A stretch of DNA of 64,000 nt, taken from an uncultured Bacilli bacterium (lineage in GTDB: Bacteria > Bacillota_I > Bacilli_A > RF39 > UBA660). The translations under genes were made by a program, and so were the position numbers. Shown one piece after another: positions 17,091 to 27,162 of the stretch. Within the stretch, counting starts at the first letter, position 1; each line of letters begins with the position of its first letter. Where the stretch lies: NCBI GenBank assembly GCA_947624915.1, contig CANQMF010000001.1:1-64000 (forward strand), read 5' to 3'. The notes below the pieces were generated by a model. It searched no databases. It had not been told where the DNA came from and was given only the letters and a program-made list of their open reading frames with translations.

Positions 17091-19655
17091 AACCATTTCC
17101 ACATTTTCTTTAACTTCGTCATTACTCATTTCTTCGTTAGACATATCTGAATCATCAACAATTTCATCATTGCCGATAATAGTTATAGTACTTACTTTTT
17201 GACCATCACGTAAATTAATTAATTTAACGCCTTGTGCAACACGACCAGTTGAAGAAACTTGTTTTAATGACAGCCTAATAATCGTTCCACTATCAGTAAT
17301 AAGAATTAAATCCTCTTCACCATTAACAACTTTAAATGAAACTATATTACCGTTCTTTTCAGTAACATTAAGAGCTTTAACACCTTTGCTTCCCCGATGC
17401 GTCATTCGATATTGGTCAATAGTTGTCTTTTTTCCATAACCATTTTCTGTTACGACCAATATTTCATCATTGCCCGTAGCAAATTCCATGCCTACAGCAT
17501 GTCCGTCACCTACATCAATTCCACGAACACCTGAAGCTGTTCTTCCCATAATTCGAATTTCCTTTTCATTAAATCTAATTAATCTTCCATTAGATGATGC
17601 AATAAGAATCTCTGAATTTCCTTCCGTTATTTTAGCTGAAATAAGCTCATCATTTTCCTTCAAAGTAATAGCTATTTTACCATTAGTACGAATATTTTCA
17701 AATTCGGTAATGTTTGTTCGTTTAATAATACCCCTTTTTGTACATAGAACAACATACGCCGGAATATCTTTAGGTGTTGCTTTCAACATTACATTTACTT
17801 TTTCATCTTTTTCCAAAGGAAGCAAATTAATAATTGGTAATCCTTTTGATTGACGACTATAAAGTGGCACCTCATAACCTTTCATGCGATACACTTTACC
17901 CTTATTGGTAAAGAACATAATATAATCATGAGTTGTCATATAAAGAATGTTATCAACAAAGTCATCTTCGGTTGTAGCCATTCCCTTAATACCGACTCCA
18001 CCTCTATTTTGTGCCTTATATGTATCACTTTCAACACGTTTAATATATCCCTTGTTTGTTAAAGTAACAACCAAGTCTTCAACCGGAATAAGTGACTCAT
18101 CATCAATATAATCAATTGCTGTCATGTCTATAGAAGTTCTTCTTTCATCAGCATATTTATTTTTTATTTCAATTAGTTCTTTCTTTATAATTTCAAGGAC
18201 TTTTTCTTCACTACCTAAAATTAGCTTTAATTCTTCAATTAATTTCAATAAATTATTTAATTCATCTTCAATCTTAGTTCGTTCTAAACCAGTTAATCTT
18301 CGCAATTTAAGTTCCAAAATATTATCAGCCTGAATTTGCGTTAAGCTAAATCTATTTATCAATTCATTTCGAGCCTCTTCATCTGTTTCAGCTTCTCTAA
18401 TAATTTTGATAACAGCATCTATATTATCAAGAGCAATTTTATAACCTTCTAAAATATGTACTCTAGCTTCCGATTTTTTTAAATCAAATCTTGTTCTTCT
18501 AATAATAACCTCTTTTTGGTGATCTATATACTTTGATATGATATCTTTGAGAGGTAGTGTCTTAGGTGTACCGTTATCAAGCATTAAGAAAATTATACCG
18601 TAATTTGTTTGAAAGGATGTATGCTTATATAAATTATTTAAAATTACTTGGGCATTAGCATCTTTTTTCAAGGTTATTGTGATCTTAACACCATCTTTTA
18701 AATCAGTGTGATAATCTGATATACCATCAATAATTTTATTATGTACTAGCTCTGCAACTTTATTTTTTAGGTCCATAGTATTAACACCATAAGGAACCTC
18801 GGTAATTATTATTTGTGTATGATTTCCATGCTCCTCTATTGAAGCACGACTTCTAATGGTAATAGAACCTCTACCAGTTTCATAGGCCTTTCTTATGCCC
18901 GAATTACCAAGAATTATGCCTCCAGTTGGAAAATCTGGCCCTTTAATATATTGCATAAGTCCTAAAGTATCAATTTCAGGATTATCTATATACGCAATAC
19001 ATCCATCTATAACTTCACCTAAATTATGTGGTGGAATATTAGTTGCCATACCTACAGCAATTCCCATAGAACCATTTACAAGTACATTTGGAAACCTTGA
19101 AGGCAATACTTTGGGCTCTTTGCTTGTTGCATCAAAATTATCATCCATATCAACGGTATCTTTATTTATATCTCTTAAAAGTTCAAGTGATATTTTTGCA
19201 AGTCTAGCTTCTGTATAACGATACGCAGCAGCACCATCGCCCTCAATATTACCAAAATTGCCATGGCCATCAACGAGCATATACCTTTGGTTAAAATCTT
19301 GAGCCAATCTTACCATTGCTTCATAGATACTAGAATCACCATGAGGATGATAATGACCCATAACATAACCAACCGTTGTAGCTGATTTTTTATGAGGTTT
19401 ATCAGGAGTATTACCCTCTTCGTACATTGACCATAAAATACGACGATGAACAGGCTTTAAACCATCTCTTAAGTCTGGAATGGCACGAGATGTAATAACA
19501 CTCATTGAATAGTCAAGGAAAGAATCTTTTACTTCATCAACAATATTATTTTCAGCTAAAGAATCACGTTCGTGAAAAGTATCTTGAAAATCATTATTAT
19601 CACTAGTATTTTGAATTGTTTCTTGATTTTGTTCTTCAATATTATTTTCTTCCAC
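17073..19655 (-). CDS. gyrA: DNA gyrase subunit A
   Basis: 860 residues. Winged-helix/tower breakage-reunion domain with the catalytic Tyr in AAAYRYTEARLAKIS, the quinolone-region sequence HPHGDSSIYEAMVRLAQDF, and the C-terminal beta-pinwheel of about six blades from about residue 520. The GyrA-box position reads QNRGGVGIKG. An acidic tail (DDSDMSNEEMSNDEV..) follows. Together with GyrB it introduces negative supercoils. It follows gyrB by 12 bases. Confidence 0.98.
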   Translation of the reverse strand: MEENNIEEQNQETIQNTSDNNDFQDTFHERDSLAENNIVDEVKDSFLDYSMSVITSRAIPDLRDGLKPVHRRILWSMYEEGNTPDKPHKKSATTVGYVMGHYHPHGDSSIYEAMVRLAQDFNQRYMLVDGHGNFGNIEGDGAAAYRYTEARLAKISLELLRDINKDTVDMDDNFDATSKEPKVLPSRFPNVLVNGSMGIAVGMATNIPPHNLGEVIDGCIAYIDNPEIDTLGLMQYIKGPDFPTGGIILGNSGIRKAYETGRGSITIRSRASIEEHGNHTQIIITEVPYGVNTMDLKNKVAELVHNKIIDGISDYHTDLKDGVKITITLKKDANAQVILNNLYKHTSFQTNYGIIFLMLDNGTPKTLPLKDIISKYIDHQKEVIIRRTRFDLKKSEARVHILEGYKIALDNIDAVIKIIREAETDEEARNELINRFSLTQIQADNILELKLRRLTGLERTKIEDELNNLLKLIEELKLILGSEEKVLEIIKKELIEIKNKYADERRTSIDMTAIDYIDDESLIPVEDLVVTLTNKGYIKRVESDTYKAQNRGGVGIKGMATTEDDFVDNILYMTTHDYIMFFTNKGKVYRMKGYEVPLYSRQSKGLPIINLLPLEKDEKVNVMLKATPKDIPAYVVLCTKRGIIKRTNITEFENIRTNGKIAITLKENDELISAKITEGNSEILIASSNGRLIRFNEKEIRIMGRTASGVRGIDVGDGHAVGMEFATGNDEILVVTENGYGKKTTIDQYRMTHRGSKGVKALNVTEKNGNIVSFKVVNGEEDLILITDSGTIIRLSLKQVSSTGRVAQGVKLINLRDGQKVSTITIIGNDEIVDDSDMSNEEMSNDEVKENVEMVKEKQE

Positions 19656-19667
19656 TTAACTCACCTC

Positions 19668-21590
19668 CTAAATATCTAGGTTTTTAACCTTAATAGCATT
19701 TTCTTCAATAAACTTACGGCGTGGTTCAACCTCATCACCCATAAGTTTTTCAAATATAGCATCAGCAGCGACACAATCATCAACTGTTATTCTTCTTAAA
19801 ACACGTTTTTCTATGTCCATTGTTGTTTCATTTAACTCATCAGCATCCATCTCACCAAGACCTTTCATACGAGCAATCTCAGCTCTGGCACGTACATTAT
19901 CTGGCAAGGACGCTAAATAATCATTTTTCTCTTCTTCTGTTAATACATATTTTCTTGTTTTACCATGCATTATTCTAAATAACGGTGGTTGGGCTGCATA
20001 AACATGTCCAGCTTCCACAATTGGTCTAAAAAATCTATAGAAAAGTGTAAGCAATAAAACTCTTATGTGCGCACCATCAACATCGGCATCGGTCATAATT
20101 ATTATTTTGTCATATCTTAGTTTATCTAAATTAAATTCTTCGCCAATACCTGTACCAAAAGCTGTAATAATAGTTCTTATCTCTTCATTGCCTAATGCTC
20201 TATCAAGTCTGGCCTTTTCTACATTTAAAATTTTACCTCTTAGTGGCAAAATTGCTTGCGTCATGGAATCTCTACCTTTTTTAGCAGATCCACCTGCTGA
20301 ATCTCCCTCGACAATAAATATTTCTGATACTTTAGGATCTTTACTTTTACAATCTGAAAGTTTTCCAAAAACGTTACTAAGTGCAAGATCACTTTTTCTT
20401 GTTATTTCTCTTGCTCTCTTAGCTGCATTACGAGCTCTGCAAGCAAGCATTGCTTTTTCTATAATTGCTCTAGCTTCCTCTGGATTTTCAAGTAAGAACT
20501 TTTCAAAACCTTCACTAAATACATTATCAGCTAATTTTCTTACCTCACTATTTCCAAGTCGCCCTTTAGTTTGACCTTCAAATTGTGGATTTGGATGTTT
20601 GCAAGAAATAATCATTGTTAAACCTTCTTTAACATCATCTCCCGTTAAAGATTCATCCTTATCCTTAAGAATATTAGCCCTTTTAGCATAGCTGTTTATA
20701 ACACGCGTCAAAGCTCTTCTAACACCTTCTTCGTGTGTTCCACCGTCGTGCGTGTTAATATTATTCACAAACGAATAAATATTATCGTTGTAACCAGTTG
20801 TATATTGTAATGCAACTTCAAAAACAACATTATCTTCAGTTCCATCAAGATGAATTACATCTTCATGTATAGGTGTTTTACCTTGGTTTATAAACTTAAC
20901 ATATTCTGATATTCCACCTTCGTATATAAAGGTTTCACCTGTTGTATCTTCATCATCCCTATCATCTCTTAAAGTTATCTTCAATCCCTTATTCAAAAAA
21001 GCAAGTTCTCTAATTCGTACTTTAAGCGTATTATAGTCATAAATATCAGTATCAAATATATCAGGATCTGGCTTAAATGTAACGCTAGTTCCTGTTCTAT
21101 TTGTATCACATTCTCCTATTACTTTTAAAGGTTCTTTAGTCTTTCCACCATCCTCAAAACGAATAAAATGAATTTTACCATTTTTATATACAGTAACTTC
21201 TACCCATTTTGATAATGCATTAACCACACTTGCTCCAACTCCATGAAGTCCTCCTGATACCTTATAGCCTCCACCACCAAATTTACCGCCAGCATGTAAA
21301 ACAGTATAAACCGTCTCAACAGTACTTTTCATAGTCTTTGGATGGATATCAACAGGAATACCACGCCCATCATCTTTAACAGTTATAGAGTTATCCTTGT
21401 TTATAATAACTTCTATATTTGTACAATATCCAGCTAAGGATTCATCTATTGAATTATCCACAATTTCCCACACTAAATGATGAAGTCCCTTAACATCAGT
21501 TGTACCAATATACATACCAGGTCTTTTCCTAACAGCTTCTAAACCTTCTAAAACTTGAATGTCTGAAGCATCGTAATGTTGTTCATTCAT
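19668..21590 (-). CDS. gyrB: DNA gyrase subunit B
   Basis: 640 residues. GHKL ATPase with [22 protein letters not shown] and [14 protein letters not shown]; transducer domain; Toprim with [15 protein letters not shown] and [23 protein letters not shown]. The ATG overlaps the recF stop by eight bases, so the two are translationally coupled. Confidence 0.98.
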   Translation of the reverse strand: MNEQHYDASDIQVLEGLEAVRKRPGMYIGTTDVKGLHHLVWEIVDNSIDESLAGYCTNIEVIINKDNSITVKDDGRGIPVDIHPKTMKSTVETVYTVLHAGGKFGGGGYKVSGGLHGVGASVVNALSKWVEVTVYKNGKIHFIRFEDGGKTKEPLKVIGECDTNRTGTSVTFKPDPDIFDTDIYDYNTLKVRIRELAFLNKGLKITLRDDRDDEDTTGETFIYEGGISEYVKFINQGKTPIHEDVIHLDGTEDNVVFEVALQYTTGYNDNIYSFVNNINTHDGGTHEEGVRRALTRVINSYAKRANILKDKDESLTGDDVKEGLTMIISCKHPNPQFEGQTKGRLGNSEVRKLADNVFSEGFEKFLLENPEEARAIIEKAMLACRARNAAKRAREITRKSDLALSNVFGKLSDCKSKDPKVSEIFIVEGDSAGGSAKKGRDSMTQAILPLRGKILNVEKARLDRALGNEEIRTIITAFGTGIGEEFNLDKLRYDKIIIMTDADVDGAHIRVLLLTLFYRFFRPIVEAGHVYAAQPPLFRIMHGKTRKYVLTEEEKNDYLASLPDNVRARAEIARMKGLGEMDADELNETTMDIEKRVLRRITVDDCVAADAIFEKLMGDEVEPRRKFIEENAIKVKNLDI

Positions 21591-22713
21591 TTTCCTTCAC
21601 CTCTTTAACCTTAATTAACTTTCCTGCCTCAATTTTAAATAATTTTGATTTTTTAATCAATTTAACATCTAAACTATTTAATTCTGTCGTTGTAATAATC
21701 GTTTGAATATCCTTACTAATATATTTTAGTAAATTATTCTTTTTATCATCTGATAGCTCACTAAATACATCGTCTAACAATAAAATTGGAGTTGTTTCTT
21801 TATACTTTTTAAAAATTTCAATTTCTGATAGTTTTAAAGCTAAAACTGCAATGCGTTGTTGCCCCTGTGAACCATGAATTTTTAAATTTTTGTTATCTAA
21901 AAGAAATTCAAATTCATCTTTATGTGGACCATAAAATGTTGTTGATAACTTTAAATCATAATTAAAATTTTTTTTATAAAAGCTTCTTAAAATTTCTTTA
22001 CTTTTTAAATCATCTTTTATATCAATTGTTAAAGATGGAACATACTTTATTTGAAAGTTATCAACATTCATTATATCATTGTAAATTTTCTTACAATAAT
22101 TGTTAACTTTTTCCACATATTTATTACGCATTTTAATAAGAATAATAGCTTTATCAATTAAGTAATCGGTCAATATTTCAAAGTAGTTCATATCTACTTT
22201 TCCACCAAAACTGATTTTTTTTAAATATTCATTGCGCATTTTTAGTAATTTATTATAGTCATTTAAAATAATAAAGTAACTGCTATATAATTGTGATAAC
22301 TCTAAATTAAAATATTTTCGTCTTACTTGTGGAGAGCCTTTAAGAAGTTCCAAATCATCAGGATAAAAAATAATAATATTCATGTTAGATATGTAGTCAC
22401 TGACTTTCTTCATATTGTTGTTATCGATTTTTAACACTTTCTTATTATTTTCTATAACAATATTTAAATTAATATCTAAACTTCCCCTATTGATATATCC
22501 GTTAATAACTGCACATTTTTCATTATCTTTGATCAAATTATTATCAATAAAAGAGCGATGTGATTTGGTAAGCCCTAAAACATATATGCTTTCAAGTAAA
22601 TTAGTCTTACCTTGGGCGTTATCACCATAAATAATATTAATACCCTTATAAAATCTAGCTGACAAGTGATTATAATTTCTAAAATTTGTTAATTCAATTT
22701 TTTTTAAAATCAT
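21583..22713 (-). CDS. recF: DNA replication and repair protein RecF
   Basis: 376 residues. SMC-like ATPase: Walker [13 protein letters not shown] (about 33-44), signature [18 protein letters not shown], Walker [15 protein letters not shown]. It loads RecA at ssDNA gaps with RecO and RecR. The S4-domain gene yaaA that precedes recF in Bacillus is missing; comK and a lipoprotein gene lie there instead. Confidence 0.96.
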   Translation of the reverse strand: MILKKIELTNFRNYNHLSARFYKGINIIYGDNAQGKTNLLESIYVLGLTKSHRSFIDNNLIKDNEKCAVINGYINRGSLDINLNIVIENNKKVLKIDNNNMKKVSDYISNMNIIIFYPDDLELLKGSPQVRRKYFNLELSQLYSSYFIILNDYNKLLKMRNEYLKKISFGGKVDMNYFEILTDYLIDKAIILIKMRNKYVEKVNNYCKKIYNDIMNVDNFQIKYVPSLTIDIKDDLKSKEILRSFYKKNFNYDLKLSTTFYGPHKDEFEFLLDNKNLKIHGSQGQQRIAVLALKLSEIEIFKKYKETTPILLLDDVFSELSDDKKNNLLKYISKDIQTIITTTELNSLDVKLIKKSKLFKIEAGKLIKVKEVKENE

Positions 22714-22814
22714 ACATTACCTCATTTTGCAATTAATAACCCAAATTTTGAATAATTGGTAAAAACTAATACTCCTATACACACAAAGTATTATACCATA
22801 AAAATGGCTTAATA

Positions 22815-22850
22815 AAGAAAAAAACTTCAGATTTTGAAGTTTTTTCTATC
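22815..22850 (-). terminator. comK terminator
   Basis: Stem AAAACTTCA / TGAAGTTTT around GATTT, overlapping the last codons and stop of comK. T-rich tails lie on both strands. Confidence 0.65.
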
Positions 22851-23282
22851 ATTTAATTTTGATTTAAGCATAGTTGCTCGATAATATTGGTTATCAAAAG
22901 AATATAAAGAAATATCAAAAGGAATTACTTTTTCATTATAAAATATAACTTCACATCCTTGTAAATTTTTATAGTATTTTTTTATGTGATTTAAAGCAAT
23001 CCATGAGTTATTTTTGCTGCGAACAGAACCAGTAGGAAAAAATATTATATCACGTGCTTCTTCAATTATTATTGGACACTTTGACTTAATGCCAGTTAAA
23101 TATTTTGTTCCCTCACAACGTCCTCTATAAGAGCTACCATAATACTTACAATTGTTTTCAATTATTTTATTACTACTCTTATTTACAATATACTCCTCTT
23201 CTTTTTCATAAACTTTTGATACCTTTTCATCGATTGGAACTATAGCAATAGTATCCATATTGATTTCATAATTGTCTAACAT
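22827..23282 (-). CDS. comK: ComK-like competence transcription factor (short form)
   Basis: 151 residues from the ATG at 23282 (MLDNYEINMDTIAIVPIDEK), preceded by a G7 RBS. The family core is easily read: YEIN..TIAIVP, IIENNCKYYGSSYRGRCEGT, IIFFPTGSVRSKNNSWIALNHI, and SLYSFDNQYYRATMLKSKL. Bacillus ComK, the master activator of DNA uptake genes, is 192 residues. This protein stops just after the DR(K/I) of that core, so the C-terminal tail with the MecA-binding FMLYPK motif is absent. Its place beside recF and dnaN is unusual. No clear paired AT-box (K-box) was found upstream. Confidence 0.88.
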   Translation of the reverse strand: MLDNYEINMDTIAIVPIDEKVSKVYEKEEEYIVNKSSNKIIENNCKYYGSSYRGRCEGTKYLTGIKSKCPIIIEEARDIIFFPTGSVRSKNNSWIALNHIKKYYKNLQGCEVIFYNEKVIPFDISLYSFDNQYYRATMLKSKLNDRKNFKI

Positions 23283-23446
23283 TAAAAATCCCCCCCTGTT
23301 TGTTAAACATGTTCTCTTATAACACATTTTTTTGTCAAATTTTATCAAAATATGTCGTTAATGTAATAAAATTTAAAAAAAAACATAAATTAATATATTT
23401 TTTATTTAATTAAAGTATGATATTATTAGCTAAAAGGAGAATGTAT

Positions 23447-23788
23447 ATGAGAAAGAATATATTTTTACTGATTGTATTATGTCTAGTATTAGTTGGTTGT
23501 GGAAAAGAAGAAAGTGAAACAGATAAAGAAAAAATTATTGCTAATAATTCTCAAGTTAAACGTTATTGTTGTACAGATAATGGAGGAATCATCCCTGAAA
23601 ATGGAAAATGTGATCTCAATGATGATGAGTATTATAATGAGTGTATTTCAAATGTTGAAAATATTAGTAAAACTTGTTGTAATGATTTTAGTGGACATTG
23701 GAATAGTTATAATAGTGAATGTACGCTTAATGAAGAAGATGATGTTGTTTTTTTTAATAAATGTTTGGAAGATAGATATGAATTTTAA
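23447..23788 (+). CDS. Cysteine-rich lipoprotein with two CC-C-C repeats
   Basis: 113 residues; ATG at 23447 behind AAGGAG. A classical lipoprotein signal MRKNIFLLIVLCLVLVGCGK puts the lipidated Cys at about residue 18. Two copies of one module follow: CCTDNGGIIPENGKC..YYNECI and CCNDFSGHWNSYNSEC..FFNKCL. The same CC-x3-G-x(6-9)-C-x(n)-(Y/F)-x2-C layout occurs at the C-terminus of the membrane protein at 62640. It is probably extracytoplasmic with disulfides; function unknown. It is transcribed against replication, between dnaN and comK. Confidence 0.8.
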   Translation: MRKNIFLLIVLCLVLVGCGKEESETDKEKIIANNSQVKRYCCTDNGGIIPENGKCDLNDDEYYNECISNVENISKTCCNDFSGHWNSYNSECTLNEEDDVVFFNKCLEDRYEF

Positions 23789-23800
23789 TTATAGTTATAT

Positions 23801-23843
23801 GGTTGAGTAAATTGAATTATACATCGCTCAACCTTTTTATTTT
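23801..23843 (+). terminator. Terminator of the CC lipoprotein gene
   Basis: Stem GGTTGAG (23801-23807) / CTCAACC (23827-23833) followed by TTTTTATTTT. It also faces the dnaN 3' end. Confidence 0.7.
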
Positions 23844-23871
23844 AAAAATTTAAATATAAAAAAAACATAAA

Positions 23872-24993
23872 TTAATATGTTCTTATTGGTAAAATCAATT
23901 GTATTAAATTACTTCCATCAGCATCGTCAATAATAATTGGTTTGATTTCTCCATTAAATTTAAGTGCAATATTCTCTCCATCAAAAACTTTGATAGCATC
24001 CATCATGTATTTTGATGAAAATGCAATTTTAATATTGTTATCAACTTTTTCTAATAATTGTACTTTTTCTTCCACGTTACCAATTTCTGGAATATTTGAT
24101 GAAATAATTAAAAAATTATCTTTTGTTTCTAATTTAATAATATTTTTTTCCTCTTCATTTGTAAGAAGTGATGCACGATCAATTGCGTTATAAAAGTTAT
24201 TTAAATTTACTTTAACAATTAAACTAAATTCATTAGGAATTAATTTTGTTGTATCTGGATAAGTACCATTAATTAATCTAGACATAATAGTAATAGTATT
24301 AAATTTAAATATTATTTTATTAGCAAAAATATGTAGTTCCAAATTATCTTCATCACTATTTAGTAATTTAATAACTTCCATTAAATTACGAGCTGGGACA
24401 ATAATATCTGTATCCCCTACTTCTAAATCACTCAATTCAATTTCTTTACAAGCTAAACGATATGAATCTGTTGCTGTAAAAATAAGTTTTTTGTTGTTAA
24501 TTTTAAAGTTAATTCCTGTTAACACAGGTCTTGATTCTTGTGATGATGTTGCAAAAATGGTCTGATTAATAGTTCTTTTAAATAGTGATTGATTAATATT
24601 AATTGGTGTTGAACTAAATTCTAAATCTAAATTTGGAAATTCCATTGCATTATTACAATTTAATTTAAAAGATGATGTTGGTGTTGTAATAAGTATTTGG
24701 GAATCAATTACCTCTTCAATATTAATGATTTCATTACCTAATTTACGTACAATATCATATATATATTTACCAGAAACAACAATTTGTCCTGTTTCTTCTA
24801 GTGAATCAATCTTTTCTTTTTCAATAAAAGTTTTAATAGCAATTTCATTATCTGTACTCATTAAATATAATCCTTCTTCTTTTAAATCAAATTTAATACA
24901 ATTTAAAATAGGTATTAAATTTTTACTAGATATTCCCTTTATTACATAATTTAAATGTTCCATTAATGTTTTTTGTTGAATTTTTAATTTCAT
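23872..24993 (-). CDS. dnaN: DNA polymerase III beta subunit (sliding clamp)
   Basis: 373 residues, three-fold clamp architecture; MKLKIQQKTLMEHLNYVIKG start, VSGKYIYDIVRKL, TDSYRLA(C)KEIEL, and the C-terminal LILPIRTY matching the beta-clamp ending LP(V/I)R. It follows dnaA across a DnaA-box-containing spacer, the standard order. Confidence 0.97.
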   Translation of the reverse strand: MKLKIQQKTLMEHLNYVIKGISSKNLIPILNCIKFDLKEEGLYLMSTDNEIAIKTFIEKEKIDSLEETGQIVVSGKYIYDIVRKLGNEIINIEEVIDSQILITTPTSSFKLNCNNAMEFPNLDLEFSSTPININQSLFKRTINQTIFATSSQESRPVLTGINFKINNKKLIFTATDSYRLACKEIELSDLEVGDTDIIVPARNLMEVIKLLNSDEDNLELHIFANKIIFKFNTITIMSRLINGTYPDTTKLIPNEFSLIVKVNLNNFYNAIDRASLLTNEEEKNIIKLETKDNFLIISSNIPEIGNVEEKVQLLEKVDNNIKIAFSSKYMMDAIKVFDGENIALKFNGEIKPIIIDDADGSNLIQLILPIRTY

Positions 24994-25029
24994 ATTATTA
25001 ACCTCTTTTCTTTTTTTATGTATATATTT

Positions 25030-25122
25030 TATATATTATTATTATAGATGTGCATAATGTGTATAACTCCCTTTTTACCTTGAATAATAAAGTCATAATC
25101 AATGTGCATAAAATGTGCATAA
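25030..25122. other. oriC part 2: DnaA-box cluster between dnaA and dnaN
   Basis: Three exact TGTGCATAA boxes (25049-25057, 25103-25111, 25114-25122) and one TGTGTATAA (25058-25066), all in the same orientation. An AT-only trinucleotide run TATTATTATTATAG (about 25034-25047) abuts the first box and is a candidate unwinding/DnaA-trio-like element. B. subtilis has its unwinding region in the same intergenic position. Confidence 0.75.
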
Positions 25123-25144
25123 TTTAAAGTTTTGAACATACATC

Positions 25145-26491
25145 TTATTTTATTCTGTTAATTAGTTTTTGAATTTCATTGTTTAAAGCTTCATCTTTTA
25201 ATATTTCATGTTTTATTTTATCAACAGCGTGCATAACAGTTGTGTGATTTTTTCCACCAAATTCAATACCTATTTTTGTTAAATTTTCTTCTAAATATAC
25301 ACGACATATATACATGGCTATTTGCCTTGGTATGGCAATATTATTAGTTTTCTTTTTACTCGTTAAATCTTCTGGAGTTATGTTATAATTATCACTTACT
25401 AATTGAATTACTTGATCAATTTTATTTTTAGCAACGATCCGTTTAACAAAGAAATCTTTTAAGGCTTCAACAGCTAAATCTAATGTAATATCTTGACCAT
25501 TCATAATAGTTGCATAAGCATATACTCTTGTTATTGCGCCTTCTAATTTTCTTATATCCCCTACGCAATTGCTGGCAATATATTCTTTTACGTCTTCGGG
25601 AAAGCAATTTTCTAGTTCTTGTTGCTCTATTTTTTTATTTAAAATATTCATCCTTAGTTCAAACTCTGGTGGTAAAATATCAATTTGTAATCCCCAATTA
25701 AATCTTGTTTTTAATCGTTCTTCTAGTTTCTTTATATCCTCTGGTGAACGATCTGATGAAATAATAATTTGTTTATTATTATTATATAATTCGTTAAAAG
25801 TATTAAAGAACTCCTGTTGTGCACTTGTTGCACCTACTAAATTGTGAATATCGTCTATTATCAGAACATCAATATCACGATATTTATTTTTAAATTGTTT
25901 AATTGTTTCACGATTATCACTAGAGTTTTTTCGACAAATTTCAACGAAATCTGAAACAAATTTATCACATGGTATGTACAGAACTCTTTTTTTACTGTTC
26001 TCTGTTATATAATTACCTATAGCATGCATTAGGTGTGTCTTTCCTAGCCCACTTGACCCATATATAAATAAAGGATTATACATATTTCCAGGCTGTTCAG
26101 CTACAGCGAGTGCACTTGTGGCAGCAAATTTATTACTATATCCTATAATAAAATTGTTAAATGTGTATTTTGGGTCAAGATTTGTTTCGAATTTTTCATT
26201 TGGAATGCCTATTTCATCAGTATCGATAAAAACATTTGTTTCTAGTTCCTCTTCAATGTAAAATTCAAATTTAAAGTTTGTTCCAGTTAGTTCAGTAAAG
26301 TTTTCTTCAATTAAATCAATATAATTATTTGCTAAATTTTTTTTATGAACAATGGACGGTACTAAGACTTTGGCAGTATCACCATTCAGGTAAACTAATT
26401 TAGCTTCAGCAAACCAAGTCTCAAATGAAATTTCATTCATCTGCCCTTTTATTTTTGCTAGAAAAGAATTCCATATGCTTTCTAAATCCAT
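25145..26491 (-). CDS. dnaA: Chromosomal replication initiator DnaA
   Basis: 448 residues. Domain I 1-80; AAA+ domain with Walker A YGSSGLGKTHLMHAIGNY, Walker B VLIIDDIHNL and sensor SSDRSP; C-terminal helix-turn-helix box-binding domain with EENLTKIGIEFGGKNHTTVM. In the signature FGG(R/K)DHTTV the Asp that reads the DnaA box is Asn here (about residue 415), which goes with the altered boxes around the gene. A weak promoter (TTTAAT, 17, TAGAAT at 26531-26526) lies beside a DnaA box, suggesting autoregulation. Confidence 0.98.
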   Translation of the reverse strand: MDLESIWNSFLAKIKGQMNEISFETWFAEAKLVYLNGDTAKVLVPSIVHKKNLANNYIDLIEENFTELTGTNFKFEFYIEEELETNVFIDTDEIGIPNEKFETNLDPKYTFNNFIIGYSNKFAATSALAVAEQPGNMYNPLFIYGSSGLGKTHLMHAIGNYITENSKKRVLYIPCDKFVSDFVEICRKNSSDNRETIKQFKNKYRDIDVLIIDDIHNLVGATSAQQEFFNTFNELYNNNKQIIISSDRSPEDIKKLEERLKTRFNWGLQIDILPPEFELRMNILNKKIEQQELENCFPEDVKEYIASNCVGDIRKLEGAITRVYAYATIMNGQDITLDLAVEALKDFFVKRIVAKNKIDQVIQLVSDNYNITPEDLTSKKKTNNIAIPRQIAMYICRVYLEENLTKIGIEFGGKNHTTVMHAVDKIKHEILKDEALNNEIQKLINRIK

Positions 26492-26560
26492 AGAGCCACC
26501 TACTCTCTCCCATTTATCTACCTATATTCTACACTATTTAAATTAAAAATTAAAGAAAAA

Positions 26561-26779
26561 TGTGCATAGATGTTATTAAAATAGTTATGCACACATTATG
26601 CACATTAGGAAAACTTTTATTTATAACTTTTTTTAGAGTTTTACACAATTTTGTGCATTTCTTTTGCACATTAAAAAAACTATGTGCAAAAGTTATCAAC
26701 AAAAAAGTGCATAACTTTGGAAAAATATTGAAAAAATTGACTATTTTTAACCTAAAAATGTGCATAACTATGTTCATAA
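26561..26779. other. oriC part 1: DnaA-box cluster upstream of dnaA
   Basis: Exact TTATGCACA/TGTGCATAA boxes at 26585-26593, 26596-26604 and 26759-26767. One-mismatch relatives (relative to TTATGCACA) at 26561-26569 (TGTGCATAG), 26662-26670 (TTTTGCACA), 26706-26714 (AGTGCATAA) and 26771-26779 (TGTTCATAA); two-mismatch copies at 26652 and 26683. One site, TTATCAACA at 26693-26701, is a single change from the canonical TTATCCACA. No gene is here; open frames in this stretch are chance products. Confidence 0.85.
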
Positions 26780-27089
26780 CTATATAATGTTGCTTTTTTG
26801 CCCTTTTTTTAAAAATTTAATAACTATTTATTAAATAATGCTGTGTTTAGTATTTTTGTTAAATTAATTTATTGCTTTTGTATATTTTTTGATTATAAAT
26901 AATTTTATCTCAATTTACAAATATTTAGAGAAAAATGTTTGTTTAAAATTAATTAGTTTTAAAGATCATGTGTTTTGAAAAATTTTGTTATGAAAGTATC
27001 TATACATATACAAATAGGATAAAAGCAATTGTTTTATTCAAATTTCACTAATAATTAACAGTTAATTTAAGTATTAACTTAGAAAATGT
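26780..27089. other. AT-rich gene-free origin flank
   Basis: About 310 bases between the box cluster and the rpmH promoter, almost all A/T, with long T and A tracts and a small inverted repeat near 27050-27080 (AATTAACAGTTAATT..GTATTAACTTA). No coding frame with an RBS was found. It may include unwinding or nucleoid-binding sequence. Confidence 0.5.
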
Positions 27090-27118
27090 TTGACAAAAGT
27101 TGAAAAACAATATATAAT
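27090..27118 (+). promoter_or_regulatory. Strong sigma-A promoter of rpmH
   Basis: Perfect TTGACA (27090-27095), 17-base spacer, perfect TATAAT (27113-27118), the best promoter in the window. It is followed by an RBS TGGAGGTG. Confidence 0.9.
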
Positions 27119-27162
27119 CTTAAGAGCAAAGAGGAATTTATTTATATTAATGGAGGTGTAAC

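Noticed and set aside
25904..25919. Second parS site inside dnaA (TGTTTCACG..)
   Set aside because: Only the first nine bases match; the second half (ATTATCA) does not, so it is probably coding sequence chance.
26550..26787. Open frames on both strands upstream of dnaA
   Set aside because: They are mirror images of the repeated DnaA boxes, with no RBS; the composition is that of the origin, not of protein.
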